From contig NZ_JACYGY010000001.1 in assembly GCF_015221875.1 (NCBI RefSeq), positions 3,202,501 through 3,266,500 on the forward strand: DNA of 64,000 nucleotides, read 5' to 3'. Below the pieces are notes generated by a model. It was not told the origin of the DNA. It worked only from the letters and a program-made list of their open reading frames with translations, and ran no database searches. The position numbers and the translations under genes are program-made. Shown here one piece after another: positions 53,683-63,432 of the stretch. Source of the DNA: Dyadobacter subterraneus (GTDB lineage: Bacteria > Bacteroidota > Bacteroidia > Cytophagales > Spirosomataceae). Within the stretch, counting starts at the first letter, position 1; the number at the start of each line of letters is the position of its first letter.

Positions 53683-55404
53683 TTACCAATTTGAACGTAT
53701 GAAACTTTTCAGTCCTTTCCAGGATTTTGCATTTTCTGCCGGGTCAGTAAATATTTCGAGCAAGCTGATTTTGTCCGTACTTAAAAATGCCGATAACTCA
53801 GTCTTCAAACCCTCAAAATCGGACGCCGAAAAGTAATCAATTTTTGAATCTTCTGACGTTCTTCTGGCGGTAAAGGGATGGCGCGTTTCAAAGTAATTTT
53901 CAAGCTCCGGCAAACTTGCGGGACCGTCGATCATTCTGAAAATATTTCCACCACTGTTGTTTAAAACGATGATCTTTAAATTGTCTGGTAACGGCTGAAT
54001 TAACAGTCCGTTCCGGTCATATAAAAAGGCAACATCGCCAACCAGTAAAAAGGTTGGTTTGTTGTTAACCAAAGCTGCTCCGATGGCTGTACTAACACAA
54101 CCATCGATACCGCTTGTACCTCGATTTGCAAAAATTTCAAGATGAGAAACTCCATCACCCAACGCGTTCACGTAACGGATCGGCATACTGTTGGCAATAT
54201 GCAGCTGAGAATCCGCCGGAAGTAAATTTATGATCCAATTAACAGATGTTAGATCATTTAACAGTGATAGATTTATGAAATATTCGACTGATAATGACTT
54301 TACTTTCAGGTCATATTCGATCCAGCTTGTCTTATAAGAAGAATCATTCTCCGGATCTGAACCCTGCACAAATAATTGATAATCAATCTTTTCAAATAGA
54401 TTATCAAAAAAGTACTGAGCAGAAAGCGGGATTATTTGGGTTAAAGAAAAGAAAGTATCCACGACATGACTGTCTTCGCTGATATGCCAGTGTCTGATCG
54501 ATGGATTTTTTTGAAGAAATTGTTTAAATGCTTTTGAAATGAATGATAATCCGTAGGTAATTAACAGATCAGGTCTTAGTTTTTCAGTATCAGCATCAGC
54601 TAAAAACAAATCCTGGAACGTAATAAAACTATCGTTTCCCTTTTGGTTAGAAATGGAGTCTCCTATTACCGGAACGTCAAGTTCTTCTGTTATTTTTGAT
54701 AAAACAAGATTAAGTTTTTTGTCATTTTCATGCTGACCACCCGCTATTAAAATGCGTTCTGCATTGTCCCATTCATTCAATAATTCGTGCCAGGTTTCGA
54801 TAGATAAAGAAGCTTCTGTTTCCACTTTTTTTATGACCCGAACATCGGCAGATGGACTTAATTCTTCATCTTTTCCAGGATAAAAAGGCTCACGGATCGG
54901 GACATTAATATGCACCGGACCGTAAGGTTTTGAATGTGCCAGAATAGCTGCTTCGTTAGCTGTCCTGTTGATCAGCCAGCGGGCATCTTTATGATCGTAA
55001 TCTGAGGGAATTGTGAAGGATTTTTTCACATGTTTTCCATAGATTTCAGCCTGATAAATCGTTTGTCCATCCAGTTGATGGATCCATTCCTGAGGTCTGT
55101 CAGCGGTTAAAATCAGTAAAGAAATCTGTTGAAAGAATGCTTCGGTAACTGCGGGAGCATAATTGTAGGCTGCACTTCCGGAAGTGCAGATCAGGATAAC
55201 CGTCTGTTTTAACTGCTGCGCCATTCCAAGCGCTATAAATCCTGCAGAGCGTTCATCCATTACCACATGCTTTTCAAAGCCTCTGTGGCGCGAAAAAGCC
55301 AGTGTTAATGCGGCGCTTCGGGAGCCGGGAGAAATTACTACGTGCCGTATGCCCTGGGCATAACAAACTTCGGCCAGATTAATTAAGGGCTGTAATACTG
55401 CCAT
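53683..55404 (-). CDS. menD: 2-succinyl-5-enolpyruvyl-6-hydroxy-3-cyclohexene-1-carboxylate synthase
   Basis: A 573-residue thiamine-diphosphate enzyme of menaquinone synthesis; it joins isochorismate and 2-oxoglutarate. MenD features: VVISPGSRSAALTLAF, VMDERSAGFIALGMAQ with the catalytic glutamate, TSGSAAYNYAPAVTEAFF, IHQLDGQTIYQAEIYG, and the cofactor domain NRGTSGIDGCVSTAIG with GDVAFLYDRNGL. The start at 55404 (MAVLQPLINLAEVC) drops a nine-residue front that the family lacks. Menaquinone is the usual quinone of Bacteroidota. Other men genes are not in the window. Confidence 0.95.
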   Translation of the reverse strand: MAVLQPLINLAEVCYAQGIRHVVISPGSRSAALTLAFSRHRGFEKHVVMDERSAGFIALGMAQQLKQTVILICTSGSAAYNYAPAVTEAFFQQISLLILTADRPQEWIHQLDGQTIYQAEIYGKHVKKSFTIPSDYDHKDARWLINRTANEAAILAHSKPYGPVHINVPIREPFYPGKDEELSPSADVRVIKKVETEASLSIETWHELLNEWDNAERILIAGGQHENDKKLNLVLSKITEELDVPVIGDSISNQKGNDSFITFQDLFLADADTEKLRPDLLITYGLSFISKAFKQFLQKNPSIRHWHISEDSHVVDTFFSLTQIIPLSAQYFFDNLFEKIDYQLFVQGSDPENDSSYKTSWIEYDLKVKSLSVEYFINLSLLNDLTSVNWIINLLPADSQLHIANSMPIRYVNALGDGVSHLEIFANRGTSGIDGCVSTAIGAALVNNKPTFLLVGDVAFLYDRNGLLIQPLPDNLKIIVLNNSGGNIFRMIDGPASLPELENYFETRHPFTARRTSEDSKIDYFSASDFEGLKTELSAFLSTDKISLLEIFTDPAENAKSWKGLKSFIRSNW

Positions 55405-55418
55405 TTCGATTATATACA

Positions 55419-55445
55419 AAAATAGCCTCAAAAAGAGGCCATTTT
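55419..55445 (-). terminator. Terminator of the primary sigma gene
   Basis: AAAAT-A-GCCTC at 55419-55429 pairs with GAGGC-C-ATTTT at 55435-55445 around A5, with a T-rich run after it on the minus strand. Lies between the sigma gene and menD. Confidence 0.75.
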
Positions 55446-55513
55446 AATTTTGGAATACGGATTGTGATTTCAGAGTTTGTTAAAATCTCTTTTTTCACTT
55501 TTATTTTCAGGTC

Positions 55514-56377
55514 TTAACCTAAATAAGTTTTCAAAGCTTTGCTTCTTGAAACGTGACGCAATCTGCGGATAGCCTTTTCTTTGATCTGACGAACGCGTTC
55601 ACGTGTTAGGTTGAACTTCTCACCAATCTCTTCCAAAGTCATCGCATGCTCGCCATTTAAGCCGAAATAAAGGGCAATTACATCAGCTTCTCTCTGTGTC
55701 AAAGTGCAAAGTGCACGTTGTACTTCTTTACGCAGTGATTCGTTAACCAAACCAGAATCCGGCTTGTCTTCCAAATCATTTTCAAGAACGTCCAAAAGAC
55801 TGTTTTCTTCACCCTGAACGAAAGGCGCATCCATAGATACGTGACGTCCCGAGATTTTCATTGTATCAACAACTTCCGAAGAAGAAATTTCCAACACTTC
55901 TGCAAGCTCTTCCGGAGATGGCTCACGTTCAAAACGTTGTTCCAGCTCAGAGAAAGTTTTTGAAATTTTATTTAAAGAACCAACACGGTTCAATGGAAGA
56001 CGTACAATACGGGATTGTTCAGCAAGCGCCTGAAGAATAGACTGGCGGATCCACCAAACTGCATAGGAAATAAATTTAAAACCACGCGTTTCGTCAAAAC
56101 GTTGCGCTGCTTTAATAAGTCCCAAGTTACCTTCATTGATCAAATCTCCCAAAGAAAGACCTTGATTTTGATATTGTTTCGCAACGGAAACAACAAAACG
56201 AAGGTTAGCCTTAGTCAATCTTTCCAATGCTAGCTGATCCCCGTCCCTGATTTTTTGAGCTAACGTCACTTCCTCATCCGGCGTTAACAAATCTACCTTT
56301 CCGATTTCCTGCAAGTATTTATCTAACGACTGACTTTCACGGTTGGTGATCTGCTTACTGATCTTTAGCTGTCTCAT
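55514..56377 (-). CDS. rpoD: Primary RNA polymerase sigma factor (RpoD/SigA)
   Basis: A 287-residue housekeeping sigma factor. It starts [31 protein letters not shown] (region 1.2; region 1.1 is absent, as usual in Bacteroidota). Region 2: [57 protein letters not shown], the RpoD signature. Region 3 spans about 125-200 and region 4 ends in [18 protein letters not shown]. It is the factor that reads the TTTG/TAnnTTTG promoters found in this window. Own terminator at 55419-55445. Confidence 0.97.
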   Translation of the reverse strand: MRQLKISKQITNRESQSLDKYLQEIGKVDLLTPDEEVTLAQKIRDGDQLALERLTKANLRFVVSVAKQYQNQGLSLGDLINEGNLGLIKAAQRFDETRGFKFISYAVWWIRQSILQALAEQSRIVRLPLNRVGSLNKISKTFSELEQRFEREPSPEELAEVLEISSSEVVDTMKISGRHVSMDAPFVQGEENSLLDVLENDLEDKPDSGLVNESLRKEVQRALCTLTQREADVIALYFGLNGEHAMTLEEIGEKFNLTRERVRQIKEKAIRRLRHVSRSKALKTYLG

Positions 56378-56445
56378 CTAAATTCAAATATTAATATGTA
56401 TAAATAACGACATTTATAAATGCCCTTGTTGATGAAAACACAATT

Positions 56446-58581
56446 TTATGCGTTTTTGTTCTCTGGCTTAGGTAGTAACACTTTGCGAGACAGGCGATAC
56501 TTGCCTGTTTTCTTGTCAACTTCAACCAATTTTACCTGTACTTCTTCCCCAACTTCGAGAACACCATCCATCGTTTCAATTCTCTCCCACTTGATCTCAG
56601 AAATATGAAGCAATCCGTCTTTACCTGGTAAAAATTCAACGAACGCACCAAAAGGCATTATAGACTTCACTTTACCGGAATAAACCTCTCCGATTTCTGG
56701 AACAAGGATGATTCCACGAATACGTGCAACCGCTTTATCCATTGAAGTCTTGTCTGCCGAAAATATACTTACATAACCTGCACCATCTTTTTCTTCAATC
56801 GAAACAGTAGCACCGGATTCTTTCTGAATATCCTGAACAACTTTACCTCCAGGCCCGATAACTGCTCCAATCATCTCACGGTCAATTTTGATTATGACGG
56901 CGCGAGGCGTGTGAGGTTTCAGGTCAGGACGATGTTCTTTAATCGTTTTATTCATTTCACCCAAAATATGCAGACGACCAGCTTTTGCCTGCAAAAGTGC
57001 TTCTGACAATACTTCAAACGAAAGTCCATTTACTTTAATATCCATCTGGCAAGCTGTGATACCTTTTTCAGTACCAGTCACCTTGAAATCCATATCTCCC
57101 AAGTGATCTTCATCACCCAAAATATCTGAAAGTACAGCGTATTGACCTGTTTTTTCATCCGAGATCAATCCCATTGCAATTCCTGACACAGGAGCCTTGA
57201 TTTTCAAACCAGAGTCCATAAGCGCTAAAGAACCGGCACAAACAGTCGCCATAGATGACGAACCATTCGATTCCAGAATATCAGAAACGATACGGATTGT
57301 GTATGGATTGTCCTCAGCTGCAGGAAGAACTTTTTTCAATGCACGCAAAGCAAGGTTACCATGACCTACTTCACGACGTCCTGGTCCGCGGTTAGGTTTT
57401 ACTTCACCGGTTGAGAAACCAGGGAAGTTATAATGAAGCAAGAATTTGCTGTAACCATATTTCAATGGCGTATCAATAATCTGCTCATCATTTTTAGTAC
57501 CCAACGTTACCGTTGTAAGAGACTGAGTTTCTCCACGTGTAAACAAGGCAGAACCATGTGCATTTGGAAGAAAATCAATTTCAGAGGCGATAGGACGAAC
57601 TTCATCCAATGCACGTCCGTCAAGACGTTTTCTTTCGTCAAGTACCAAACGGCGTGATGCGTCATATTCCAGATCGTGGAAATAACGTTTTACAAGAGAA
57701 AGATTAACTTCTTCTTCGTCACCAATCGTTTCAAGGAATTCAGCCAAAACTGCTTTCGCAGCTTCTTTACGAACATTTTTATTTTTAGAACCCAACTGGG
57801 CTACTGCATAAACTTTATCATAGCAGAATTCACGAACACGTGCTTCCAACTCCTCATCCTGAATATCACCTACGTATTCACGCTTTACTGTATTTCCAAC
57901 AGCAGCTTCGAATTCTTTAACAGCCAGACACTGTTGTTTGATAACTTCGTGAGCAAATTTCAAAGCTTCGATTACATCTTCTTCCGAAACTTCGTCCATT
58001 TCTCCTTCTACCATCGTAATATCCTGGTAAGTAGCACCTACCAAAAGATCCAAAGTAGCATTTTCCAAAGCCGTAGAACCCGGGTTGATTACCAGCTGTC
58101 CATCGATTTTAGCAACACGTACTTCCGAAACCGGTCCGCCAAAAGGAATATCCGATGCAGCAATAGCAGCGGAAGCGGCCAATGCAGCCAATGCGTCTGG
58201 CAAAGCCTCGGCATCAGCAGAGATCAACATAATGTTTACCTGAATTTCTGCATGGTAATCGTCCGGGAAAAGCGGACGAAGAACACGGTCAACCAAACGG
58301 CTTACCAAAACTTCATGATCAGAAAGTTTACCTTCACGACGCATGAAACTTCCAGGGATTCTACCCGCAGAAGCAAATTTTTCCTGATAATCAACCGAAA
58401 GAGGCAAGAAATCGATTCCCTCTCTAATATCTTTATTGGCAACAACAGTAGCTAATAGCATGGTATTACCCATACGTACCACGACCGATCCATCTGCCTG
58501 TTTTGCTAATTTTCCTGTTTCAATTGTAATTTCTCTACCATCAGGCAATGGTATCGTTTTGGTCACTATGTTAAAGAGCAT
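56446..58581 (-). CDS. pnp: Polyribonucleotide nucleotidyltransferase (PNPase)
   Basis: A 711-residue phosphorolytic 3'-5' exoribonuclease. Two RNase PH domains: the first with [28 protein letters not shown], the second with [25 protein letters not shown] and [19 protein letters not shown] (acidic active site). A KH domain ([24 protein letters not shown]) and an S1 domain ([29 protein letters not shown]) follow. The start at 58581 is preferred; upstream codons run into the rpsO terminator hairpin. Gene order rpsO-pnp is widely conserved. Confidence 0.97.
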   Translation of the reverse strand: MLFNIVTKTIPLPDGREITIETGKLAKQADGSVVVRMGNTMLLATVVANKDIREGIDFLPLSVDYQEKFASAGRIPGSFMRREGKLSDHEVLVSRLVDRVLRPLFPDDYHAEIQVNIMLISADAEALPDALAALAASAAIAASDIPFGGPVSEVRVAKIDGQLVINPGSTALENATLDLLVGATYQDITMVEGEMDEVSEEDVIEALKFAHEVIKQQCLAVKEFEAAVGNTVKREYVGDIQDEELEARVREFCYDKVYAVAQLGSKNKNVRKEAAKAVLAEFLETIGDEEEVNLSLVKRYFHDLEYDASRRLVLDERKRLDGRALDEVRPIASEIDFLPNAHGSALFTRGETQSLTTVTLGTKNDEQIIDTPLKYGYSKFLLHYNFPGFSTGEVKPNRGPGRREVGHGNLALRALKKVLPAAEDNPYTIRIVSDILESNGSSSMATVCAGSLALMDSGLKIKAPVSGIAMGLISDEKTGQYAVLSDILGDEDHLGDMDFKVTGTEKGITACQMDIKVNGLSFEVLSEALLQAKAGRLHILGEMNKTIKEHRPDLKPHTPRAVIIKIDREMIGAVIGPGGKVVQDIQKESGATVSIEEKDGAGYVSIFSADKTSMDKAVARIRGIILVPEIGEVYSGKVKSIMPFGAFVEFLPGKDGLLHISEIKWERIETMDGVLEVGEEVQVKLVEVDKKTGKYRLSRKVLLPKPENKNA

Positions 58582-58650
58582 AGAATATGTAATGTTTGGT
58601 AGCTGTGAAAACGTCACCAGAACGTTTCCTGTAAATTCTGTCAAATTCCG

Positions 58651-58690
58651 CAAAAAATCAGGGAACTTACGATGATGCAAGTTCCCTGAT
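58651..58690 (-). terminator. Terminator between rpsO and pnp
   Basis: ATCAGGGAACTT at 58657-58668 and AAGTTCCCTGAT at 58679-58690 form a perfect 12-bp stem around 10 bases, and T6 follows on the minus strand. It starts only 9 bases after the rpsO stop, so part of the transcripts end before pnp. Confidence 0.88.
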
Positions 58691-58698
58691 CTAATAAA

Positions 58699-58974
58699 TT
58701 ACTTACGGATGTTCAATTCCGCGATAATCGCACGGTAACGAGTAATGTCGTTTTTGTAAAGATAATCCAATAATCTTCTTCGCTTTCCTACCATTTTAAG
58801 TAGTCCAAGACGAGTGTCATTATCTTTTTTGTGCGTCTTTAAGTGCTCGTTCAAATAATTGATACGGTACGTAAATAAAGCAATTTGTGATTCGGCCGAT
58901 CCTGTGTCTCCGCCTTCTTTCTTAAAACCTTTGGTTTCGAAGATCTCTCTCTTCTTTTCCGTAGTTAAATACAT
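58699..58974 (-). CDS. rpsO: 30S ribosomal protein S15
   Basis: A 91-residue ribosomal protein. [52 protein letters not shown] is the S15 signature, with the 16S-binding residues at its ends. Length is normal. In many bacteria S15 represses its own mRNA; a 60-base leader is present here but I cannot tell if it is such an element. First gene of the rpsO-pnp pair. Confidence 0.98.
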   Translation of the reverse strand: MYLTTEKKREIFETKGFKKEGGDTGSAESQIALFTYRINYLNEHLKTHKKDNDTRLGLLKMVGKRRRLLDYLYKNDITRYRAIIAELNIRK

Positions 58975-59033
58975 GATTGTAACAACAGATTAATAAATGA
59001 TACATTTACAGCACTATACTGTAAACAAGGTCG

Positions 59034-59041
59034 CAAAAGTA
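59034..59041 (-). promoter_or_regulatory. -7 promoter box for rpsO
   Basis: TACTTTTG on the minus strand is an exact TAnnTTTG match, 59 bases before the rpsO start. Confidence 0.6.
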
Positions 59042-59075
59042 CAAATTCTTTTATTATAAAGAAAATATAATTTTA

Positions 59076-60578
59076 CTATGAATTGATAAGCGGTCTTTTT
59101 CCAAATCTACTTGCGAACAAAGCCTTAATTCTTTTGATACGCATCTGGTAAACATCTTTATCAAACAAACGTGAATCGCTGCGGGCTCTGTCGATAAAAT
59201 ACATTCCGGCCAAAAACAAAACCGTATTGGCGAGCCAGGCACCAACCGGCACGATTACAAGTCCTTCCTTCACCCACTTGTCACCTTGATTAATAAGTAC
59301 ATAGAGTAAAATAAAAAACAGAACCGAAACAAGTACCGGAACTCCAAAACCTCCCTTTTTGATGATGGCACCTAACGGAGCGCCGATCAGGAACATAACC
59401 AGACAGGAAAGTGCCTGCGTATATTTATGATGTTTTTCCAGTTCATACTTGCTGGCGTCCTTCATTTTTGCCTGTAAATAATCCGTATTGGATTTTACGT
59501 AGCTCTGCATACTGGCCGCAGAACTTTTGGCATTGGTCAGAATTTCTTTCTTTAAACTATCGGTAACCGGCTTAGCCAATAATGAATCGATCCACTTGCC
59601 GGCTTTCAATGTTTTATCCGTTCCCTGTTTGTAATTATAAGAAAAATACTGCTGGCTGTTTGGGAGCAAATTCTTTTTTGTTTCCTCATACGAAGTCCGG
59701 ATAGAATCGGAAGTATGGTTCAGATCATTGATATTTTTCATAAATTCATGATACTTGAACTGCCCTTCATCGGTACGTTTCATACCAAAAGACGACAAGC
59801 TTTCTACCAGCTTAAAATGATCAAAATCCTGTCTCGTAAACTTGGTATGCGGTGGCGGAAGCGCTCCACCAGCCACTGGTGAAGCAATATAAGCCGGGCG
59901 TCCTCCATTTTCATTGTCTTCTGAATACATGGTGCCGCTATACAATTCAATCACCAGATTGGAATTTTCATTGATCGTATACATTTTCCCCGAGTCAGCC
60001 AGAACGATCTGAGTATTTCCATGTTCGTAGGAACGGTTGTCGTGTTTGTAAATGACCATCCCTTTCATGGATTGCGCATCAGCCATTTTTTTGTCAACCT
60101 TGATGCTATAACCCGGAAGATCATTATAAAATATTCCTTCCTTAATTTTCAGCGTCGCCTTGGTTGTTTTTATATCATAGAGCAGACTATACCCTTTCAG
60201 GTTTGCCCATGGAGATACACGGTCGTTAAAGAAAAATGAGAAAATGCTGATGGCTACGGCGACAATAAATAACGGTGCCATAGCGCGAACAACGGATATT
60301 CCAGCACTTTTTATGGCTGTCAGTTCAAAAAATTCTCCCAGGTTCCCAAAAGCCATCAGCGAAGATAGCAGCATCGCAAGAGGAAGAGCGGTAGGAACGG
60401 TAATCAGGCTGAAGAAAAAGAATAACCGGGAATAATCCCACAAACCCAAATCCTTAGACACAAAATCGTCAATGTAAAAAATCATGATTTTCATCAAAAA
60501 TATGAAAACCACCACCGACATAGTAACTAAAAATGGTCCCCAAAAGGACATTAGTATAAGCTTATCCAGCTTTTTCAT
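59076..60578 (-). CDS. LptF/LptG-family permease
   Basis: A 500-residue inner-membrane protein of the YjgP/YjgQ family, the permease part of the LptB2FG lipopolysaccharide extractor. Three helices lie in the first 130 residues (FWGPFLVTMSVVVFIFLMKIMIFYI; FFFFSLITVPTALPLAMLLSSLMAF; the third near 103-122), a periplasmic domain spans about 125-375, and three more helices close it (LSCLVMFLIGAPLGAIIKKGGFGVP). It is longer than E. coli LptF by over 100 residues because of a larger periplasmic part, as usual in Bacteroidota. The ATG at 60578 overlaps the stop of the upstream gene by one base. F or G cannot be decided. Confidence 0.9.
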   Translation of the reverse strand: MKKLDKLILMSFWGPFLVTMSVVVFIFLMKIMIFYIDDFVSKDLGLWDYSRLFFFFSLITVPTALPLAMLLSSLMAFGNLGEFFELTAIKSAGISVVRAMAPLFIVAVAISIFSFFFNDRVSPWANLKGYSLLYDIKTTKATLKIKEGIFYNDLPGYSIKVDKKMADAQSMKGMVIYKHDNRSYEHGNTQIVLADSGKMYTINENSNLVIELYSGTMYSEDNENGGRPAYIASPVAGGALPPPHTKFTRQDFDHFKLVESLSSFGMKRTDEGQFKYHEFMKNINDLNHTSDSIRTSYEETKKNLLPNSQQYFSYNYKQGTDKTLKAGKWIDSLLAKPVTDSLKKEILTNAKSSAASMQSYVKSNTDYLQAKMKDASKYELEKHHKYTQALSCLVMFLIGAPLGAIIKKGGFGVPVLVSVLFFILLYVLINQGDKWVKEGLVIVPVGAWLANTVLFLAGMYFIDRARSDSRLFDKDVYQMRIKRIKALFASRFGKRPLINS

Positions 60579-60970
60579 CAACTCCCTACAATTTCTTTTA
60601 GATTATCCATAAACCCATTCCACAACGATATTAGTTCAGCCTCATCTTTATTTGAAGAATAATCTATCACTCTCAAAAACGTTGTTTGGGTTAATTCACT
60701 TACTTCTAACTTCATTTCAAGGTGATTATTGTCAAGCTCGTCAGGACTTGTATTTTCAAATTCAAATTTGACACCTTTATTAATTCGTAAACCGGTTTGT
60801 TTTGCAATATGACTGTCTCCATCCCATTGAAAATCGAATCTCTGATTTGGCATTACAATTACCTTCTCTGCAAACCATTGTTCAAGTCCGGAAGGCGTGG
60901 ATATATATGGGAATAATACTTTGGGGGAAGAGCGTAATTCAAATTCAGTAATAAATTTAAATTTTTCCAT
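60578..60970 (-). CDS. START-like/SRPBCC-fold protein
   Basis: A 130-residue protein starting MEKFKFITEFELRSSPKVLFPYISTPSGLEQWFAEKV, the opening strand-helix pattern of the Bet v 1/START fold (compare AHSA1-type proteins). VIVMPNQRFDFQWDGDSH and LISLWNGFMDNLKEIV close the cavity and long C-terminal helix. It likely binds a hydrophobic ligand or partner; no enzyme site is seen. The stop overlaps the start of the Lpt permease gene by one base, so the two are coupled and the protein may serve envelope lipid handling. The start at 60970 trims nine residues that the fold does not need. Confidence 0.85.
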   Translation of the reverse strand: MEKFKFITEFELRSSPKVLFPYISTPSGLEQWFAEKVIVMPNQRFDFQWDGDSHIAKQTGLRINKGVKFEFENTSPDELDNNHLEMKLEVSELTQTTFLRVIDYSSNKDEAELISLWNGFMDNLKEIVGS

Positions 60971-61120
60971 ATTGACTGGGTTTAATGGTGCGTCCATTTC
61001 TAGAATGTTAACCTGCTGATCTTAAAAGTTGTAATATAGCATAAATCGCTAATAAAAAGCAGAAACGTACATTTCTCTTTTTTTCTAAATTACTTTTTTG
61101 AGGTGAATTTACCAAAAACT

Positions 61121-61152
61121 ATTGCGTCATAAATTTATTTAACATACTTTTG
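61121..61152 (+). promoter_or_regulatory. Promoter of tRNA-Met
   Basis: ATTG at 61121-61124, a 20-base spacer and an exact TAnnTTTG box (TACTTTTG, 61145-61152) sit 18 bases before the tRNA. Confidence 0.65.
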
Positions 61153-61169
61153 CACCACAATAACAGTCC

Positions 61170-61243
61170 GGCGGGGTAGCTCAGATGGTTAGAGCACAGG
61201 ATTCATAACCCTGAGGTCAGCAGTTCGATCCTGCTTCCCGCTA
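61170..61243 (+). tRNA. tRNA-Met (anticodon CAT)
   Basis: A 74-base cloverleaf: acceptor GGCGGGG with TCCCGCT (G-U at both ends), D arm GCTC/GAGC, anticodon stem CAGGA/CCCTG with loop TTCATAA (anticodon at 61204-61206), variable loop AGGTC and T arm AGCAG-TTCGATC-CTGCT, then A. CCA is not encoded. The last anticodon-stem pair is A-C, a mismatch. An elongator methionine tRNA is the likely type; an isoleucine tRNA with a modified CAT anticodon is possible. Confidence 0.92.
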
Positions 61244-61245
61244 CG

Positions 61246-61287
61246 AAAGCGGCATTATCAGATTAACTCTGAAATGCCGCTTTTTTC
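61246..61287 (+). terminator. Terminator of tRNA-Met
   Basis: AAAGCGGCAT at 61246-61255 pairs with ATGCCGCTTT at 61274-61283, and an inner TCAGA/TCTGA stem extends it; T6 follows. Confidence 0.88.
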
Positions 61288-61525
61288 TTGTCAAAATTCT
61301 GCTTTTGCTCCCCGACACCCTGGAAATGTAAATCCTGTCAATAACGTAATTTGTTTATCTTAAATTTTTGATTTTATAAACAAGACTACTTTCCGTCCAA
61401 AAATTAAAAGATTGTTATCCGACAAAGGAATTATAGATTTAAAGATTGAACACGAATTTAAATTTTATAATTACGCTTTATAAATTTGTGCAGTAACCAG
61501 CAATTGTCACTAAATTTTAGAATGG

Positions 61526-62107
61526 ATGTTTCAAGTACTTTTTTCTCATATTCAGAATAAGGTTTCTCTGACCGATGAGGAAAAAGAAACAATAGAAACT
61601 TTCTTTATTTCAAAAAAATTGAGAAAAAGGCAATATCTTCTTCAGGAAGGAGAAGTTTGCAAATACCTGTCGTTTGTTGTAAAAGGTCTGTTAAGATCTT
61701 ACAATGTTGATGACAAGGGCGATGAACACATGAACCTTTTCGGATGGGAAGGCTGGTGGGTTTCTGATTTCAAGAGTTTTCTTTCAGGTACCAATGCGGT
61801 TTTTAATATTGATGCCATCGAAGACACCGAATTGTTGATGATATCCCTGGAAAATTATGAAGCTCTGACTTTAAAAGTCCCCATTATGGACCGATATTTT
61901 CGTATTCTTTATCAGAATAGCCTGGTAACAAAAGAACAAAGGCTGATGAGCTCGATCACCCATACGGCAGAAGAAAAATACTTACAACTGGCTGACTCTC
62001 ATCCAACAATCATCCAAAGAATTCCCCAAAACCTGATTGCATCTTACCTCGGTCTTGCACCTGAAACCATTAGCCGTATCAAGAAAAATATTGCTGCACG
62101 CAAATAA
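61526..62107 (+). CDS. Crp/Fnr-family transcriptional regulator
   Basis: A 193-residue regulator with a cyclic-nucleotide-binding-like beta-barrel (QYLLQEGEVCKYLSFVVKGLLRSY, residues about 37-60, to LLMISLENYEALTLKVP) and a C-terminal helix-turn-helix (IPQNLIASYLGLAPETISRIKKN). No cysteine cluster for an iron-sulphur site is seen, so it is not a true Fnr oxygen sensor. The effector is unknown. It lies 125 bases before the reductase gene on the same strand and may control it; many Bacteroidota pairs of this kind exist. Confidence 0.9.
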   Translation: MFQVLFSHIQNKVSLTDEEKETIETFFISKKLRKRQYLLQEGEVCKYLSFVVKGLLRSYNVDDKGDEHMNLFGWEGWWVSDFKSFLSGTNAVFNIDAIEDTELLMISLENYEALTLKVPIMDRYFRILYQNSLVTKEQRLMSSITHTAEEKYLQLADSHPTIIQRIPQNLIASYLGLAPETISRIKKNIAARK

Positions 62108-62232
62108 TTTCACTTGACCCAGATCAAGTCTATTTCTTGCTCCACATCAATCCACAGCAGATTTGAAGCCTGTATCTTTGTGCTTTATTTAGCACAAATA
62201 GTCTCAAAGTTATTACAGTAACTTCTCAAAAT

Positions 62233-63300
62233 ATGACAAACATAGCATTAGTTGTAGGATCAAGCGGTATCACGGGCAGCAATTTAGCTGAGAAACTGAT
62301 TTCCAAAGGCTGGAAAACTTATGGCCTGGCCCGCAACCCGGATAAAACAAACGATAACCTGCACCCAATCGCTGCGGATCTTCTTAATCCTGAAAGTCTG
62401 AAAACCGCATTGGCTGATCTGGCTCCAACCCATATATTTTTTACAAGCTGGATGCGAAACGAAACAGAAGCAGAAAATATTCGCGTTAACAGCGCGATGG
62501 TTCGCAATCTGTTGGATGTATTATCTCCAAAGAAATCCGTTCAGCATGTCGCTTTGGTCACAGGATTAAAGCATTATCTTGGTCCGTTTGAAGCGTATAC
62601 CAAAGCCGGCACTTTGCCGGAAACTCCTGTTCGGGAGGAGCATCCCCGCTTGGAAATTGAAAATTTTTACTACGCTCAGGAGGACGAAGTGTATGCCGCA
62701 GCAGATCGTGATGGATTTACGTGGAGCATTCACCGTCCGCATACCGTTATTGGACAAGCCGTTGGCAATCTGATGAACATGGGGACAACTCTGGCCGTTT
62801 ACGCGAGCATATGTAAGGAAACTGGCCGGCCGTTTACTTGGCCGGGATCTTCTGCTCAATGGAACGGTTTGTCAGATGTTACAGATGCAAGAATTCTGGC
62901 TGAACATCTTATCTGGGCTGCAACTACGCCGTCGGCTCAGAATGAAGCCTTTAACATTACAAATGGAGAAGTATTTCGTTGGAGCTGGCTATGGCAACAA
63001 CTTGCAACCTGGTTTGATATTCCTGCAAGAGGATTTGACGGTACAATTCATCCGCTTGAAGAAGAAATAGCAGGTGACCAGGAGACATGGAAAAATATTG
63101 CAAGCCGCTACAACCTGAAAGAAAGTAACTTAGACCGACTGGCATCAGCATGGCATACAGACCTCGATCTTGGCCGGCCGATTGAGGTGATGACGGATAT
63201 GTCGAAAAGCCGCAAACTGGGTTTTACACAGTATCAGAGCACAAAAGATTCATTTTTCGATTTATTTGAACAATTGCGAAAAGATCGTTTGATACCTTGA
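62233..63300 (+). CDS. PRISE-type short-chain dehydrogenase/reductase
   Basis: A 355-residue NADPH enzyme of the atypical SDR group that includes progesterone 5-beta-reductase and iridoid synthase. The cofactor site is ALVVGSSGITGSNLAEKL with RN after the second strand (YGLARNPDK). The family's active-site motifs are seen: TGLKHYLGPFEAY with the catalytic lysine and NFYYAQEDEVY with the tyrosine. These enzymes reduce the double bond of enones; the natural bacterial substrate is unknown. Full length for the family. It ends at a terminator 33 bases on. Confidence 0.9.
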   Translation: MTNIALVVGSSGITGSNLAEKLISKGWKTYGLARNPDKTNDNLHPIAADLLNPESLKTALADLAPTHIFFTSWMRNETEAENIRVNSAMVRNLLDVLSPKKSVQHVALVTGLKHYLGPFEAYTKAGTLPETPVREEHPRLEIENFYYAQEDEVYAAADRDGFTWSIHRPHTVIGQAVGNLMNMGTTLAVYASICKETGRPFTWPGSSAQWNGLSDVTDARILAEHLIWAATTPSAQNEAFNITNGEVFRWSWLWQQLATWFDIPARGFDGTIHPLEEEIAGDQETWKNIASRYNLKESNLDRLASAWHTDLDLGRPIEVMTDMSKSRKLGFTQYQSTKDSFFDLFEQLRKDRLIP

Positions 63301-63332
63301 AATATAATTTTCCAGCATTAATTAACCAGATT

Positions 63333-63362
63333 AAAAGGCATCTAAATTAGATGTCTTTTTTA
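63333..63362 (+). terminator. Terminator of the PRISE reductase gene
   Basis: AAAAGGCATCTA at 63333-63344 pairs with TAGATGTCTTTT at 63348-63359 (one G-U) around AAT, followed by T. Confidence 0.85.
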
Positions 63363-63432
63363 TTTTTACAGAATTAAATGTCATGCTTTTCGGTTTGATC
63401 ATTATACCAGCCTATATTCTGCAAATCAAGAA

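Noticed and set aside
57676..58455. 259-codon plus-strand frame opposite pnp
   Set aside because: It lies entirely inside the certain PNPase gene in antisense and has shadow-like composition rich in F, N, S and R.
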